Positions 17,491 to 28,729 of a stretch of 64,000 nt of DNA are shown here, piece by piece. Below the pieces are notes generated by a model. That model searched no databases, was not told where the DNA came from, and saw only the letters and a list, made by a program, of their open reading frames with translations. The stretch covers positions 791,902 through 855,901 of the forward strand of contig NZ_JACVOX010000001.1 in the NCBI RefSeq assembly GCF_018882215.1, in the 5' to 3' direction. The stretch's first letter is position 1. Each line of letters begins with the position of its first letter. Both the position numbers and the translations under genes were made by a program. The DNA is from Polynucleobacter sp. AP-Kaivos-20-H2. Lineage in GTDB: Bacteria; Pseudomonadota; Gammaproteobacteria; Burkholderiales; Burkholderiaceae.

Positions 17491-18057
17491 TTAGGTCTTA
17501 GGCAGGGTAACGCCCCGCTGACCCTGATACTTACCACCGCGATCTTTATATGATGTTCCACACACTTCATCACTCTCAAAGAAGAGTACTTGCGCACAAC
17601 CTTCACCCGCATAAATCTTTGCAGGCAATGGTGTGGTGTTTGAAAACTCTAAAGTGACATAACCTTCCCACTCAGGCTCAAATGGCGTGACGTTCACAAT
17701 AATGCCGCAGCGAGCATACGTACTCTTACCTACGCAGACGGTTAATACGCTGCGTGGAATCTTGAAATACTCCACTGTTCTTGCCAATGCAAAAGAGTTT
17801 GGTGGAATGATGCAAACATCACCCTTGAAGTCGACGAATGATTGTTCATCGAAATTCTTCGGATCAACGATGGTGCTATTGATATTCGTAAAGATTTTGA
17901 ATTCGTCTGCGCAACGAATGTCATAGCCATAGCTTGAAGTGCCATAACTTACGATTTTGTTACCGGCGGCGTCTTGGCGAACTTGCCCAGGTTCGAATGG
18001 GCTGATCATGCCTTGCTCGCCCATGCGGCGGATCCAGTGGTCTGATTTAATAGTCAT
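17491..18057 (-). CDS. dcd: dCTP deaminase
   Basis: Deaminates dCTP to dUTP, the main source of dUMP for thymidylate synthesis in proteobacteria. Its 188 residues match the E. coli type, with [36 protein letters not shown] (the catalytic region, Ser-Arg-Cys), [23 protein letters not shown] with the catalytic Glu, and the end [18 protein letters not shown]. It heads the same-strand series dcd-kir-decarboxylase (12 and -4 bases), and fdhD lies 40 bases upstream. Confidence 0.97.
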   Translation of the reverse strand: MTIKSDHWIRRMGEQGMISPFEPGQVRQDAAGNKIVSYGTSSYGYDIRCADEFKIFTNINSTIVDPKNFDEQSFVDFKGDVCIIPPNSFALARTVEYFKIPRSVLTVCVGKSTYARCGIIVNVTPFEPEWEGYVTLEFSNTTPLPAKIYAGEGCAQVLFFESDEVCGTSYKDRGGKYQGQRGVTLPKT

Positions 18058-18097
18058 GACCGAATTGTAAAACCTTCGCCCTCACCTGCCGACGAAT

Positions 18098-18940
18098 TTA
18101 TTGGGGATTTTGGCTAAAAACGACCCTCTCCGGGGCGTTATAGATCTCAAAGTGTTTGCCAGAGCAGCGAGAGAGGATGGTCAGATTCGTCTTGCGCGCC
18201 AATTCTAGACCCATCAAGGTCACGCCCGAGCGGGTCAGAAGAAAAGGAATCCCCATCTGAGCCCCCTTGATCACCATCTCTGAGGTCAGGCGCCCAGTAG
18301 TAAAGAAAATCAAATCCTTGCCCGGCTTATTGACTAGCCACATCAAGCCAGAAATGGAATCTACCGCATTATGGCGGCCAACATCTTCAATAAAGTGCAA
18401 CAGTCGCACACCATCCTGACCGTCTCGCTCAAAGACCGCACAGGCATGGACCGAGCCAGACTTCTTGTAGATGGTGTCGTGGATTCGAATGGAGTCAATC
18501 AAGGCAACTATTGCCTCTTGAGAGAGTAGCGGCCCCTCGGGCAACTGAATTGCATCCATCTCCTCAATCAAGCCACCAAACATCGTTCCCTGACCGCAAC
18601 CAGTCGTTACTACCCGCTTGCTGGTTAAGGCATCAATATCGACTGTGCTGCGGCGGGTCTTAACTGCAGCTGAGTCGGTCTCCCAGTCTACTTGGATGCT
18701 TTCAATGTCATCAGGCGACTCTACAAGGCGCTGATTACGCAAATAGCCCAAGACCAGCGCTTCTGGGGCGCTCCCCAAGGTCATGAGCGTTACGACTTCA
18801 CGCTTATCCAAATAAATGGTTAAAGGGCGCTCCCCAGGAATATGAGTCTTTTTTAAGCGGCCCAGCTCATCCATGACCTCGACCTCATGCACCAAGGGCA
18901 CTGAGGCAGAAGACATCTGAATGGTTGGTTTTGCTGCCAT
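18098..18940 (-). CDS. fdhD: Formate dehydrogenase accessory sulfurtransferase FdhD
   Basis: FdhD passes sulphur from IscS to the bis-MGD molybdenum cofactor so that formate dehydrogenase becomes active. Identifying stretches are SAPEALVLGYLRNQ, the cysteine loop VVTTGCGQGTMFGG (Cys115), HACAVFERDG, EDVGRHNAVDSISG, and FFTTGRLTSEMVIKGAQMGIPFLLTRSG. E. coli FdhD has a CxxC pair in that loop; here the second position is Gly (C-G-Q-G), a single-cysteine variant. No formate dehydrogenase gene is in the window, but formate is the expected product of the oxalate genes at 27.8-33.7 kb. Its 280 residues are normal. Confidence 0.94.
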   Translation of the reverse strand: MAAKPTIQMSSASVPLVHEVEVMDELGRLKKTHIPGERPLTIYLDKREVVTLMTLGSAPEALVLGYLRNQRLVESPDDIESIQVDWETDSAAVKTRRSTVDIDALTSKRVVTTGCGQGTMFGGLIEEMDAIQLPEGPLLSQEAIVALIDSIRIHDTIYKKSGSVHACAVFERDGQDGVRLLHFIEDVGRHNAVDSISGLMWLVNKPGKDLIFFTTGRLTSEMVIKGAQMGIPFLLTRSGVTLMGLELARKTNLTILSRCSGKHFEIYNAPERVVFSQNPQ

Positions 18941-19101
18941 AAAATACTCTCTAAGGTCGGGCTGAACTCAATTTTATCGGGGTTTAGGAACACTCCGCGG
19001 AGCTTTACTTTAACCGCAGACTAAAATCACTGCATTAGCCAGCATAATTGAGTGCTGCACCCTATTTAACCTTCTTACTTTCTTATTTAAGTCCGTATTA
19101 C

Positions 19102-20772
19102 ATGAGCAGTTCTCAACGCCGCCTTCTTGTTACCTCCGCACTGCCGTATGCCAATGGTCAGATTCATATTGGCCATTTGGTGGAATACGTACAGACCGAT
19201 ATTTGGGCTCGCTTTCAAAGAATGCGTGGTCACGAGGTGCATTACGTTGGCGCTGATGACACACATGGCACCCCTATCATGTTGCGCGCTGAAAAAGAAG
19301 GCATCACCCCTAAAGAACTCATTGCTAATGTTTGGAAAGAACATAAGCGCGACTTTGATAACTTCCTCATCTCATTTGATAACTACTACACCACAGATAG
19401 TCCCGAGAATGAGAAGTTAGCGCAAAGTATTTATCTCAAGCTGCGTGATGCTGGCTTGATTGAAAAGCGTGCGATTGAGCAAGCTTACGATCCTGTTAAA
19501 GAAATGTTCTTACCGGATCGCTTCATCAAAGGTGAGTGCCCTAAGTGCGGCGCTAAAGATCAGTATGGTGACAACTGCGAAAAGTGTGGCGCAACGTATT
19601 CACCTACTGATTTAAAGAATCCTTTCTCAGTAGTGAGTGGTGCAACACCCATTAAAAAGATTTCGGATCACTACTTCTTTAAGTTGTCTGATCCACGTTG
19701 CGAAGAGTTTTTACGCGACTGGACCCAAGTTAAAACACCGTTGCAACCAGAAGCTCGCAATAAGATGAAGGAATGGGTTGGCCAGCCTGGCGAAAGCAAG
19801 CTGGGCGACTGGGATATCTCCCGCGACGCCCCGTATTTCGGGTTTGAGATCCCTGACGCGCCAGGCAAGTATTTCTATGTGTGGCTTGATGCCCCAATCG
19901 GCTACTATGCCAGCTTCCTCAATTACTGCCAGACTAAAGGCCTTAATTTTGATGAATGGGTAAAGCCAGATACCACTACCGAGCAATACCACTTCATCGG
20001 CAAAGATATTCTGTATTTCCATACCCTCTTCTGGCCAGCTACTTTGAAGTTTGCCGGCTATCGCACGCCAACCAACGTATTTGCTCATGGCTTCTTAACC
20101 GTAGATGGCGAGAAGATGAGTAAGTCACGCGGCACTTTAATTTCTGCAAACAGCGTGATTGAGTGCGGCTTTAATCCTGAGTGGTTCCGCTATTACTTTG
20201 CGACTAAGCTAAATGACAGCATGGAAGATTTAGATTTAAATCTTCAAGACTTTGTTGCACGCGTGAATAGCGATCTACTCGGTAAGTACATCAATATTGC
20301 CAGCCGTAGCGCAGGCTTCTTAGTAAAGCGATTTGGTGGTGTAGTTTCTGATGAAGCAATGAGTAATCCATTGCTCAAAGAGATTACTGCTGCTAGCGAA
20401 AAAATAGCTGAACTCTATGAGGGGCGCGAATATGCAAAAGCACTGCGTACCGTGATGGAGTTGGCTGACAAAGTTAACGGCTTTGTAGATGAGAACAAGC
20501 CATGGGAAATCGCTAAAGATCTAGAACGTGAAGCGGATTTGCAGCGGATTTGCAGCATTACGCTGGAAGCATTCCGGATGATGAGTCTGTACCTCAAGCC
20601 AGTGATTCCTCAAGTTGCAGCTGGAGTTGAAGAATTCTTCTCCTTGCCACCCCTTTCCTGGTCAGACATTAATACTCCGCTCTCCAGCAAGAACCCTATC
20701 AAGCCCTATAAGCACCTCATGACCCGAGTAGAAGCCCCTCAAATTGAGGCTTTGCTGGCTGCAAACTTGTAA
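19102..20772 (+). CDS. metG: Methionyl-tRNA synthetase (short form)
   Basis: Charges tRNA-Met. It has [12 protein letters not shown] with the HIGH motif (residues 22-25), a four-cysteine zinc knuckle (CPKCG...CEKCG, about 147-168), the methionine pocket, and KMSKSRG. ATG at 19102 ([17 protein letters not shown]) is chosen over the frame start at 19048. The protein ends at 556 residues with [18 protein letters not shown], exactly where longer MetG proteins continue into the C-terminal Trbp111-like tRNA-binding and dimerisation domain; no such domain follows in any frame. It is therefore a short, probably monomeric, MetG. Its promoter lies in the 161-base gap shared with divergent fdhD. Confidence 0.96.
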   Translation: MSSSQRRLLVTSALPYANGQIHIGHLVEYVQTDIWARFQRMRGHEVHYVGADDTHGTPIMLRAEKEGITPKELIANVWKEHKRDFDNFLISFDNYYTTDSPENEKLAQSIYLKLRDAGLIEKRAIEQAYDPVKEMFLPDRFIKGECPKCGAKDQYGDNCEKCGATYSPTDLKNPFSVVSGATPIKKISDHYFFKLSDPRCEEFLRDWTQVKTPLQPEARNKMKEWVGQPGESKLGDWDISRDAPYFGFEIPDAPGKYFYVWLDAPIGYYASFLNYCQTKGLNFDEWVKPDTTTEQYHFIGKDILYFHTLFWPATLKFAGYRTPTNVFAHGFLTVDGEKMSKSRGTLISANSVIECGFNPEWFRYYFATKLNDSMEDLDLNLQDFVARVNSDLLGKYINIASRSAGFLVKRFGGVVSDEAMSNPLLKEITAASEKIAELYEGREYAKALRTVMELADKVNGFVDENKPWEIAKDLEREADLQRICSITLEAFRMMSLYLKPVIPQVAAGVEEFFSLPPLSWSDINTPLSSKNPIKPYKHLMTRVEAPQIEALLAANL

Positions 20773-20875
20773 AAATAGCCCTAAAAAGCACCTATAATGG
20801 CGGTTGTAGTCCCTAGATAACTTTACGAATTAATTTCATAAGTTATTGAATTTATTTAGTATTTTAGGAAATGCC

Positions 20876-21056
20876 ATGGCAAGATATCAATCTGAAATCA
20901 CCCAGTTCTTAACTGAACTCAAAACCGAGCATCCAAACCTCGAGGCTGAACAACAAGCCGGTCGCGCCCTCCTGTGGGATAAAGAACCATTGAGCGTTGA
21001 GGATCAGCGCCGCGCCAAAGAGGCAAAACTCAAGCAACGCGCCTACGTGTACTCGA

Positions 21057-21064
<8 letters not shown>
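20876..21064 (+). CDS. Small DUF3460 family protein
   Basis: A 62-residue protein of unknown function, MARYQSEITQFLTELK followed by a charged helix, QAGRALLWDKEPLSVEDQRRA. This matches the DUF3460 family, which is confined to Burkholderiales and usually sits just before scpA. ATG at 20876 follows AGGA at six bases. A TATAAT (20803-20808) lies in the gap after metG and may be its -10 box, though I see no good -35. Its last eight bases overlap the start of scpA, so the two are probably translationally coupled. Confidence 0.85.
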
Positions 21065-22792
<1,728 letters not shown>

Positions 22793-22805
22793 GTCAAAAT
22801 ATTGA

Positions 22806-23294
22806 TCAAGCCCTTGTAAGGGTCTCAATAGCCTTGATGTTGTCTGCAGAGTGGCCAAATTCTCTTAACAAGATCTCCCGCTGACCAATTTCAAAATCTG
22901 CAAACTCGAAACCGGGTGCTACAGCACAGCTCACTAAGCAAAACGAGTCTTGATGCATGGGTTTAGCAGCAAACCAAGTATTGGCAGGAATAGTAGCCTG
23001 CAAGCATTTCGAATCCAGCCCCAATTGAATGGTTTGAATCTCTTTGTTTTCATCAAAAAAGTAGATGATGACATCGCAGCCGCCATGAAAGTACCAAGTC
23101 TCATCTGATTTAATGCGATGCCATGATGAAAAGTCTTCACCCGCTAAAAGATAGTAAATACTGGTGTAGGCACTCTTTTGTCCTGCGCCTTCAGCACTAA
23201 CAATAGTTTGCGATCGATACATTTCTCGATAAAAGCCACCCTCAGGATGTGGGAGAAGCTTGAGATCATCAACGAGAGAATTTACTGTTTGCAT
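22806..23294 (-). CDS. Cupin superfamily protein, DUF985 (YML079-like)
   Basis: A small single-domain cupin of 162 residues. The family signature is the N-terminal LLPHPEGGFYREMYRS, followed by TSIYYLLAGEDFSSWHRIKSDETWYFHGG (the first cupin motif) and the C-terminal FCLVSCAVAPGFEFADFEIG. Members of DUF985 have cupin folds without firmly known chemistry; an isomerase or sugar-related role has been suggested for some. It is the last gene of the minus-strand amino-acid transport series, six bases after the CycA-like permease, and converges with panC. Confidence 0.85.
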   Translation of the reverse strand: MQTVNSLVDDLKLLPHPEGGFYREMYRSQTIVSAEGAGQKSAYTSIYYLLAGEDFSSWHRIKSDETWYFHGGCDVIIYFFDENKEIQTIQLGLDSKCLQATIPANTWFAAKPMHQDSFCLVSCAVAPGFEFADFEIGQREILLREFGHSADNIKAIETLTRA

Positions 23295-23300
23295 ATATGC

Positions 23301-24740
23301 CTATCGAGCTCTATATATTTCTGCAGCAGCATTTTGCTCGATGACTTTTTTCTTAAAGGCTGCGATCAATGCTTTCTGATTCAGGCTTCTACGAGTCTTA
23401 AACCAGTAGAAGAATCCAAGCACCACAAACCATAATGGCAAGAAGTACAGCGCAATGCGTGTGTTCTCATTTAGGCCTAGAGCGTAGATGACAATAGCAA
23501 AAAATATAAATGCAACATAAATCATCGTTTTACCCAGAGGGGTCTTAAACTTCGACTCATCATGAACCTGGGGTAAACGCTTGCGATATGCGAGATAGGC
23601 CAACAAAATCATTGACCAAATATAAATAAAGAGAATGGCTGTTACGCTGCCAACCAATTCAAATGCACTCATCATGGACTGTGTAGTTGTCAGTATGAGG
23701 GATGCCGATAGCACAAGCCCTGTTCCAAAAAAGATGCCGCCAGTCGGAATCTTATGGGAAGACAACTTTCCAAAGATAGATGGCGCATGATGATTCTTTG
23801 CTAGACCATACACCATGCGTGATGTAGCGTAGATGCCGCTATTGCTCGAAGACGTTGCTGAACTAATCACCACGCCGTTAATCAAGGATGTAGCACTCAC
23901 CATACCCACCAGCGAAAACATGCCAACAAAAGGACTTTCGTCAGGAGAGATATCCACCCAAGGAGTCACCATCATTAAAACCATGACAGTGCCAATATAG
24001 AAAATCATGATGCGGAATGGAATTTTATGAATCGCATCAGGCAGCATCCGCTCTGGATCCTTTGTTTCTGCCATCATGGTGCCAATGATTTCCATCCCAG
24101 CAAATGCGAAGATGGCGGTCTGTAGACCCCCCAGCAAGCCCGAGACCCCATTAGGAAACAGTCCCCCGTAGGACCATAGGTTGCTAATATGAGCAGTAAC
24201 CCCACTCGGAGAAACAAAGCCAGTAATGCATAAGTAAATCCCGAGAGCAATCAGACTAATAATGGCAATCACTTTGATGATGGCTAACCAAAACTCTAGC
24301 TCCCCAAATGCTTTAACGCTAAGAATATTTAATGCGAGCAATAAAAGCACAATAGAAAGAGCGGATATCCAAGGGGGTAAGTTAGGCCACCAGAAAGCAA
24401 TATAGCCAGTAATCGCAATAATCTCAGCAATCGCAGCCACGATCCATGCAAACCAATACGTCCAGCCCATAAAAAATCCTGCTGAGGGCCCCAACAAGTC
24501 CTCACAAAAATCAACAAAGGATTTGTAATTGAGATTCGATAGGAGCAACTCTCCCATAGCCCGCATCACAAAATATAAGATGCAGCCAATGACGGCATAA
24601 ATCAAAATGATGCTGGGGCCAGCAATGGATATGGTCTTTCCAGAGCCCATGAATAAGCCGGTGCCAATACAACCGCCGATAGCGATCATTTCGATTTGTC
24701 GCTGACCTAAACCGCGCTCTAATTTATGATTACTTTCCAT
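23301..24740 (-). CDS. CycA-like D-serine/D-alanine/glycine permease
   Basis: A 12-helix proton-coupled amino-acid permease of 479 residues. The start region IEMIAIGGCIGTGLFMGSGKTISIAGPSI, FVMRAMGELLLSNLNYKSFVDF, FAGMEIIGTMMAETKDPERMLP and SSNSGIYATSRMVYGLA follow E. coli CycA closely along its whole length, so transport of glycine, D-alanine, D-serine or small neutral amino acids is likely. It starts 37 bases downstream of an ABC permease gene on the same strand and may be cotranscribed, which would give the cell high- and low-affinity uptake under one control. Confidence 0.9.
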   Translation of the reverse strand: MESNHKLERGLGQRQIEMIAIGGCIGTGLFMGSGKTISIAGPSIILIYAVIGCILYFVMRAMGELLLSNLNYKSFVDFCEDLLGPSAGFFMGWTYWFAWIVAAIAEIIAITGYIAFWWPNLPPWISALSIVLLLLALNILSVKAFGELEFWLAIIKVIAIISLIALGIYLCITGFVSPSGVTAHISNLWSYGGLFPNGVSGLLGGLQTAIFAFAGMEIIGTMMAETKDPERMLPDAIHKIPFRIMIFYIGTVMVLMMVTPWVDISPDESPFVGMFSLVGMVSATSLINGVVISSATSSSNSGIYATSRMVYGLAKNHHAPSIFGKLSSHKIPTGGIFFGTGLVLSASLILTTTQSMMSAFELVGSVTAILFIYIWSMILLAYLAYRKRLPQVHDESKFKTPLGKTMIYVAFIFFAIVIYALGLNENTRIALYFLPLWFVVLGFFYWFKTRRSLNQKALIAAFKKKVIEQNAAAEIYRAR

Positions 24741-24777
24741 ACAAATCCAATTTCTGGTGAAACAAATTTAGCTGAAT

Positions 24778-25449
24778 TTAGCTAATCGGTATTAGCACCC
24801 GCCGCTCAATCCTTCTAGCAACTAAGACAATCACGGAAACCAAGAGTAAATATACTAAAGCGGTGAGTAAGTAGGCTTTGAAAAACTGAAAATTAGTGGA
24901 GGCCAACTCTTGCATGCGGGCAAAGAACTCGGTGTACTGAATCAAAAACGTAATCGAGCTGTCTTTAAGGTTGCCTATTACTTGGTTGGTTAGTGCTGGC
25001 ACTGAAGTACGCAATACTTGCGGCAGAGTAATTAAACGAAATACCTGTGACGGCTTAAAGCCTTGTGCTCTAGCAGCCTCTAACTGAGTCTTATCCAGGC
25101 CATTAAATGCCGTCTTTAGATATGCAGCATTGTAAGCAGCCACATTTAAGGTAAATCCGATGACCGCCACTGTAAATGGATTGAGTCGGACCCCCCATTG
25201 AGGGAGTCCGTAATACATTAAGAACAAAAGCACGATCAAAGGCATGCCAATAAAAAAGGAAATATAGCCATTAATGGCATTGCGGATCAAGACATTCTTA
25301 CTGAGCGTCAGATAGAAGACAAAAACACCTAATAAAAATCCTGTAATGCTAATTACAACTGCTAATTGGAGAGTATTGGAAAGTCCAGCCAATATGAGCG
25401 GCATCTGCTCAAGAAGGTCACGCTCAAAACCGCTCCAAGATCCTGCCAT
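24778..25449 (-). CDS. Polar amino-acid ABC transporter permease (HisMQ family), second subunit
   Basis: Inner-membrane subunit of 223 residues with about five helices. The EAA loop is visible as EAARAQGFKPSQVFRLITLPQVLR (about 139-162), the contact site for the ATPase. It resembles GlnP/HisM/ArtM permeases; the motif GLSNTLQLAVVISITGFLLGV at the N-terminus is typical. It begins two bases after the ATPase gene. It pairs with the other permease at 26177-26836 to form a heterodimeric channel. Confidence 0.92.
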   Translation of the reverse strand: MAGSWSGFERDLLEQMPLILAGLSNTLQLAVVISITGFLLGVFVFYLTLSKNVLIRNAINGYISFFIGMPLIVLLFLMYYGLPQWGVRLNPFTVAVIGFTLNVAAYNAAYLKTAFNGLDKTQLEAARAQGFKPSQVFRLITLPQVLRTSVPALTNQVIGNLKDSSITFLIQYTEFFARMQELASTNFQFFKAYLLTALVYLLLVSVIVLVARRIERRVLIPIS

Positions 25450-25451
25450 GA

Positions 25452-26180
25452 CTACTCTCTCTTACCAAAAAAAGCTTGCAGCTCTGGATCAGAATGATTG
25501 TTGGCAAGAACATCAATGCGCTCGTCTGCACGAATGACACCCTTATCCAAAAATAGCACCCGATCTGAAATGGCACTTGCTAAACCCAAGTCATGAGTTA
25601 CACAAATCATGGTGATTCCATTGTGGTGCAGGCGATTTATGAGATCTCCCACATCACGAGACATGATGGGATCCAGTGCTGAGGTTGGCTCGTCCAGCAG
25701 TAGTACTGCTGGATCCATGGCTAGAGCCCGCGCAATAGCAACACGCTGCTTCTGTCCGCCGGATAACTGAGAAGGATATTTACTTTGATGAGGCGTCATC
25801 TCAAATCGAGACAGCTCATGTAAGGCCTTTTCATTGGCCTCTTTAAGTCCCATACCCTCTAATTTACGTAATGCTAATGTGACGTTTTTTAAGACAGTGA
25901 GATGGCTATACAAAGCAAATTGCTGAAATACAAAGCCAATCTGCTTGCGCAATTGCTGCACATCTACATTGGGGCCCAGGATCTCATTGCCCTTAAAACG
26001 AATTGATCCGGAGGTAGGCTCTACTAAGCGATTCAAGCATCTTAAGAGAGTAGATTTACCACTCCCCGAAGAACCCATCAGGACTTTCACTTCGCCCTGC
26101 TGTAAATCCAGATTAATCCCGGAGAGTACTAACTGACCCTCAAATTCCTTAGTGAGGTCTCGGATGGTGATGACGGTCAT
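25452..26180 (-). CDS. Amino-acid ABC transporter ATP-binding protein
   Basis: The 242-residue ATPase of the polar amino-acid importer. Walker A GSSGSGKST (about 36-44), Q-loop VFQQFALYSHLT, ABC signature LSGGQKQRVAIARAL, Walker B AVLLLDEPTSALDP and switch His in CVTHDLG are all intact. Its closest relatives are GlnQ/HisP. Its start overlaps the upstream permease gene by ATGA, and the downstream permease follows within two bases. Confidence 0.95.
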   Translation of the reverse strand: MTVITIRDLTKEFEGQLVLSGINLDLQQGEVKVLMGSSGSGKSTLLRCLNRLVEPTSGSIRFKGNEILGPNVDVQQLRKQIGFVFQQFALYSHLTVLKNVTLALRKLEGMGLKEANEKALHELSRFEMTPHQSKYPSQLSGGQKQRVAIARALAMDPAVLLLDEPTSALDPIMSRDVGDLINRLHHNGITMICVTHDLGLASAISDRVLFLDKGVIRADERIDVLANNHSDPELQAFFGKRE

Positions 26181-26836
26181 ACTGCTGCTTCTTTCATACC
26201 TGGAATCTCATAATGTTTTTGAATCAACTGAACACCCAATAACAAGATCCGATAAATAACAAAATAAAGGACTCCAACCATCAGATAAACATCAATTCCC
26301 TTTAGGGTATTGGCTGTCAATGTCATGGCCTCCTTGGTGATCTCTGGAATACCAACGGTGTAGGCAAAAGGAGAATATTTCAGAACGGAGGTAAATTCAT
26401 TTACCATGCCAGGAATGGAAAAGCGGAGCATCTGCGGAATCTCAATATAACGAAGCACCTGGATGCGACTCATGCCCATTGCCTGTGCGGCAACTATCTC
26501 GGCTGGGTCGACAGAATTAAATGCTCCACGAAAGACCTCTGTAAGATAAGCACCAGCCACTAAACCTAGGCTAAGCGCCATTGCCATTAAAGGCGGTGGT
26601 TTAAGGCCAATTCCGGGAAGGCCAAAGTACACCATAAACAGGAGAACAAGTACCGGCACTCCCCTAAAGACGTAGGTGTAGATATCAATCAGAAATGAAA
26701 CACTTCTGATGGAGAGTCGATGAAGACTAGAAAGCAGTAGACCGACAACAAGGCCGGTCACACTGCAAACCAGTGTCACGATAACTGTGTAGACAACACC
26801 CTTACAGAGCTCCAGCAGAATATCTAAAAGACTCAT
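26177..26836 (-). CDS. Polar amino-acid ABC transporter permease (HisMQ family), first subunit
   Basis: A 219-residue, roughly five-helix permease with the EAA loop as EIVAAQAMGMSRIQVLRYIEIPQMLR. The N-terminal ELCKGVVYTVIVTLVCSVTGLVVGLLL and the loop YVFRGVPVLVLLFMVYFGLPG (family RGxPxLVxLF motif) are diagnostic. It lies 20 bases downstream of the binding-protein gene and overlaps the ATPase gene, so all four transporter genes are one transcription unit. Confidence 0.92.
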   Translation of the reverse strand: MSLLDILLELCKGVVYTVIVTLVCSVTGLVVGLLLSSLHRLSIRSVSFLIDIYTYVFRGVPVLVLLFMVYFGLPGIGLKPPPLMAMALSLGLVAGAYLTEVFRGAFNSVDPAEIVAAQAMGMSRIQVLRYIEIPQMLRFSIPGMVNEFTSVLKYSPFAYTVGIPEITKEAMTLTANTLKGIDVYLMVGVLYFVIYRILLLGVQLIQKHYEIPGMKEAAV

Positions 26837-26856
26837 GACGAACTTTTGCTAGAGGA

Positions 26857-27679
<823 letters not shown>

Positions 27680-27795
27680 CTTAAAAGCATTCCATCAAAA
27701 GATAGCAGCGGAATGGCTATTTGTAAATGATGATTCTAAGGCAAGGGCTGGTGAGCATCACGATTGATAACCTATTTGGTTATTTGCCAAACGAT

Positions 27796-28728
27796 CTAAA
27801 GAGCGAAGAACTGCCCTATTTCTAGATTCAATTCTTTGGCCAGCTCAGCACCAGTTACCTTGCCCGCAGCGCCTTTAGCCTTCAGGACCTCAATCTGTCC
27901 ACCATGGCAGGTGATGAAGAATGAATCAAGCGTAATCTGCGTTACTTCCCCAGGCTTGCCTTTGACGGCGCCAAAGGTTGCAGCAACGTGCTTATGGCAA
28001 TCGTAGATCTGTACTTTTTGTTCGCCAAACTTAGTCCATGCACCAGGCGCAGGATTGCTTGCGCGAATCAGGTTATAGATTTGACTGATGTGTGTTGCCC
28101 AATGAATCTGTGCTGCATCAACACCAAACCAACCTTCATAGTTCGCTTGTGATTCATCTTGAACAATTTCTTGATGCTTACCAGCAACTACCAGATCAGC
28201 AGTCTCTAGGAGAGCTTGCACACCGATCGGGAATAAATGATCAAAGTAGATCTTGCCTAATGTGTCATTAGGCCCTATAGCTACTTCTTTTTGCACAATC
28301 ACTTCGCCTTCATCCAAACCATCGGATGGGCGGAAGATAGTTAAGCCTGTTTTCTCTTCACCTAATGCAATTGCCCAATTGATAGCGCTCGGACCGCGAT
28401 ACTTGGGCAGCAAGGATGGATGATATTGAATCGTGCCGTGCTTTGGAATCTTACAAAGCTCTTGCGGTACAAACTGAAGCACATAAGCCATTACACAGAT
28501 GTCTGCATTGGCGTCAATCATGGCTTGGGCAGCCTCTGGGCCCTTCAGTGAAGCGAACTGCAAGGGGGTTAAACCCCTTGCTAACGCCGCTTCTTTTAAG
28601 ACTTCGGGTTTGCTTGATTTAGGATTGTCGGGTGGGCAGAAAACAGCAACGACTTCATCGCCGCGATCTAAAAAGGCTTCTAATGACGCTTTGCCAAAAT
28701 CCGCACTCCCAATTAAAGCAACCCGCAT
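27796..28728 (-). CDS. Formyltransferase resembling the 10-formyl-THF dehydrogenase hydrolase domain
   Basis: A two-domain protein of 310 residues: a formyltransferase domain (about 1-200) and an Fmt-C-like domain (about 205-300). The active-site stretches are HGTIQYHPSLLPKYRGPSAIN and SDGLDEGEVIVQKE, with the catalytic His and Asp of the family in place. The HPSLLPxxRGxSAINW pattern, YEG after the linker, IHWATHISQIYNLIRASNPAPGAWT and the fold ending are closer to the N-terminal domain of animal ALDH1L1 (10-formyl-THF dehydrogenase) than to Fmt, where Asn106-x-His is normal; here Asn is Gln. It starts one base after the formyl-CoA transferase frc2, so it may move formyl between formyl-CoA, folate and water. 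Its reaction is unproven. Confidence 0.75.
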   Translation of the reverse strand: MRVALIGSADFGKASLEAFLDRGDEVVAVFCPPDNPKSSKPEVLKEAALARGLTPLQFASLKGPEAAQAMIDANADICVMAYVLQFVPQELCKIPKHGTIQYHPSLLPKYRGPSAINWAIALGEEKTGLTIFRPSDGLDEGEVIVQKEVAIGPNDTLGKIYFDHLFPIGVQALLETADLVVAGKHQEIVQDESQANYEGWFGVDAAQIHWATHISQIYNLIRASNPAPGAWTKFGEQKVQIYDCHKHVAATFGAVKGKPGEVTQITLDSFFITCHGGQIEVLKAKGAAGKVTGAELAKELNLEIGQFFAL

Positions 28729-28729
28729 C

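Noticed and set aside
27767-27783. ATAACC/GGTTAT hairpin after the oxalate genes as a terminator
   Set aside because: The stem is six AT-rich bp with no T-tract, too weak to claim.
27796-28728. Annotation as the housekeeping methionyl-tRNA formyltransferase (fmt)
   Set aside because: The active site has Gln instead of the Fmt Asn and resembles the 10-formyl-THF dehydrogenase hydrolase domain; no def gene is adjacent, and it is coupled to frc.
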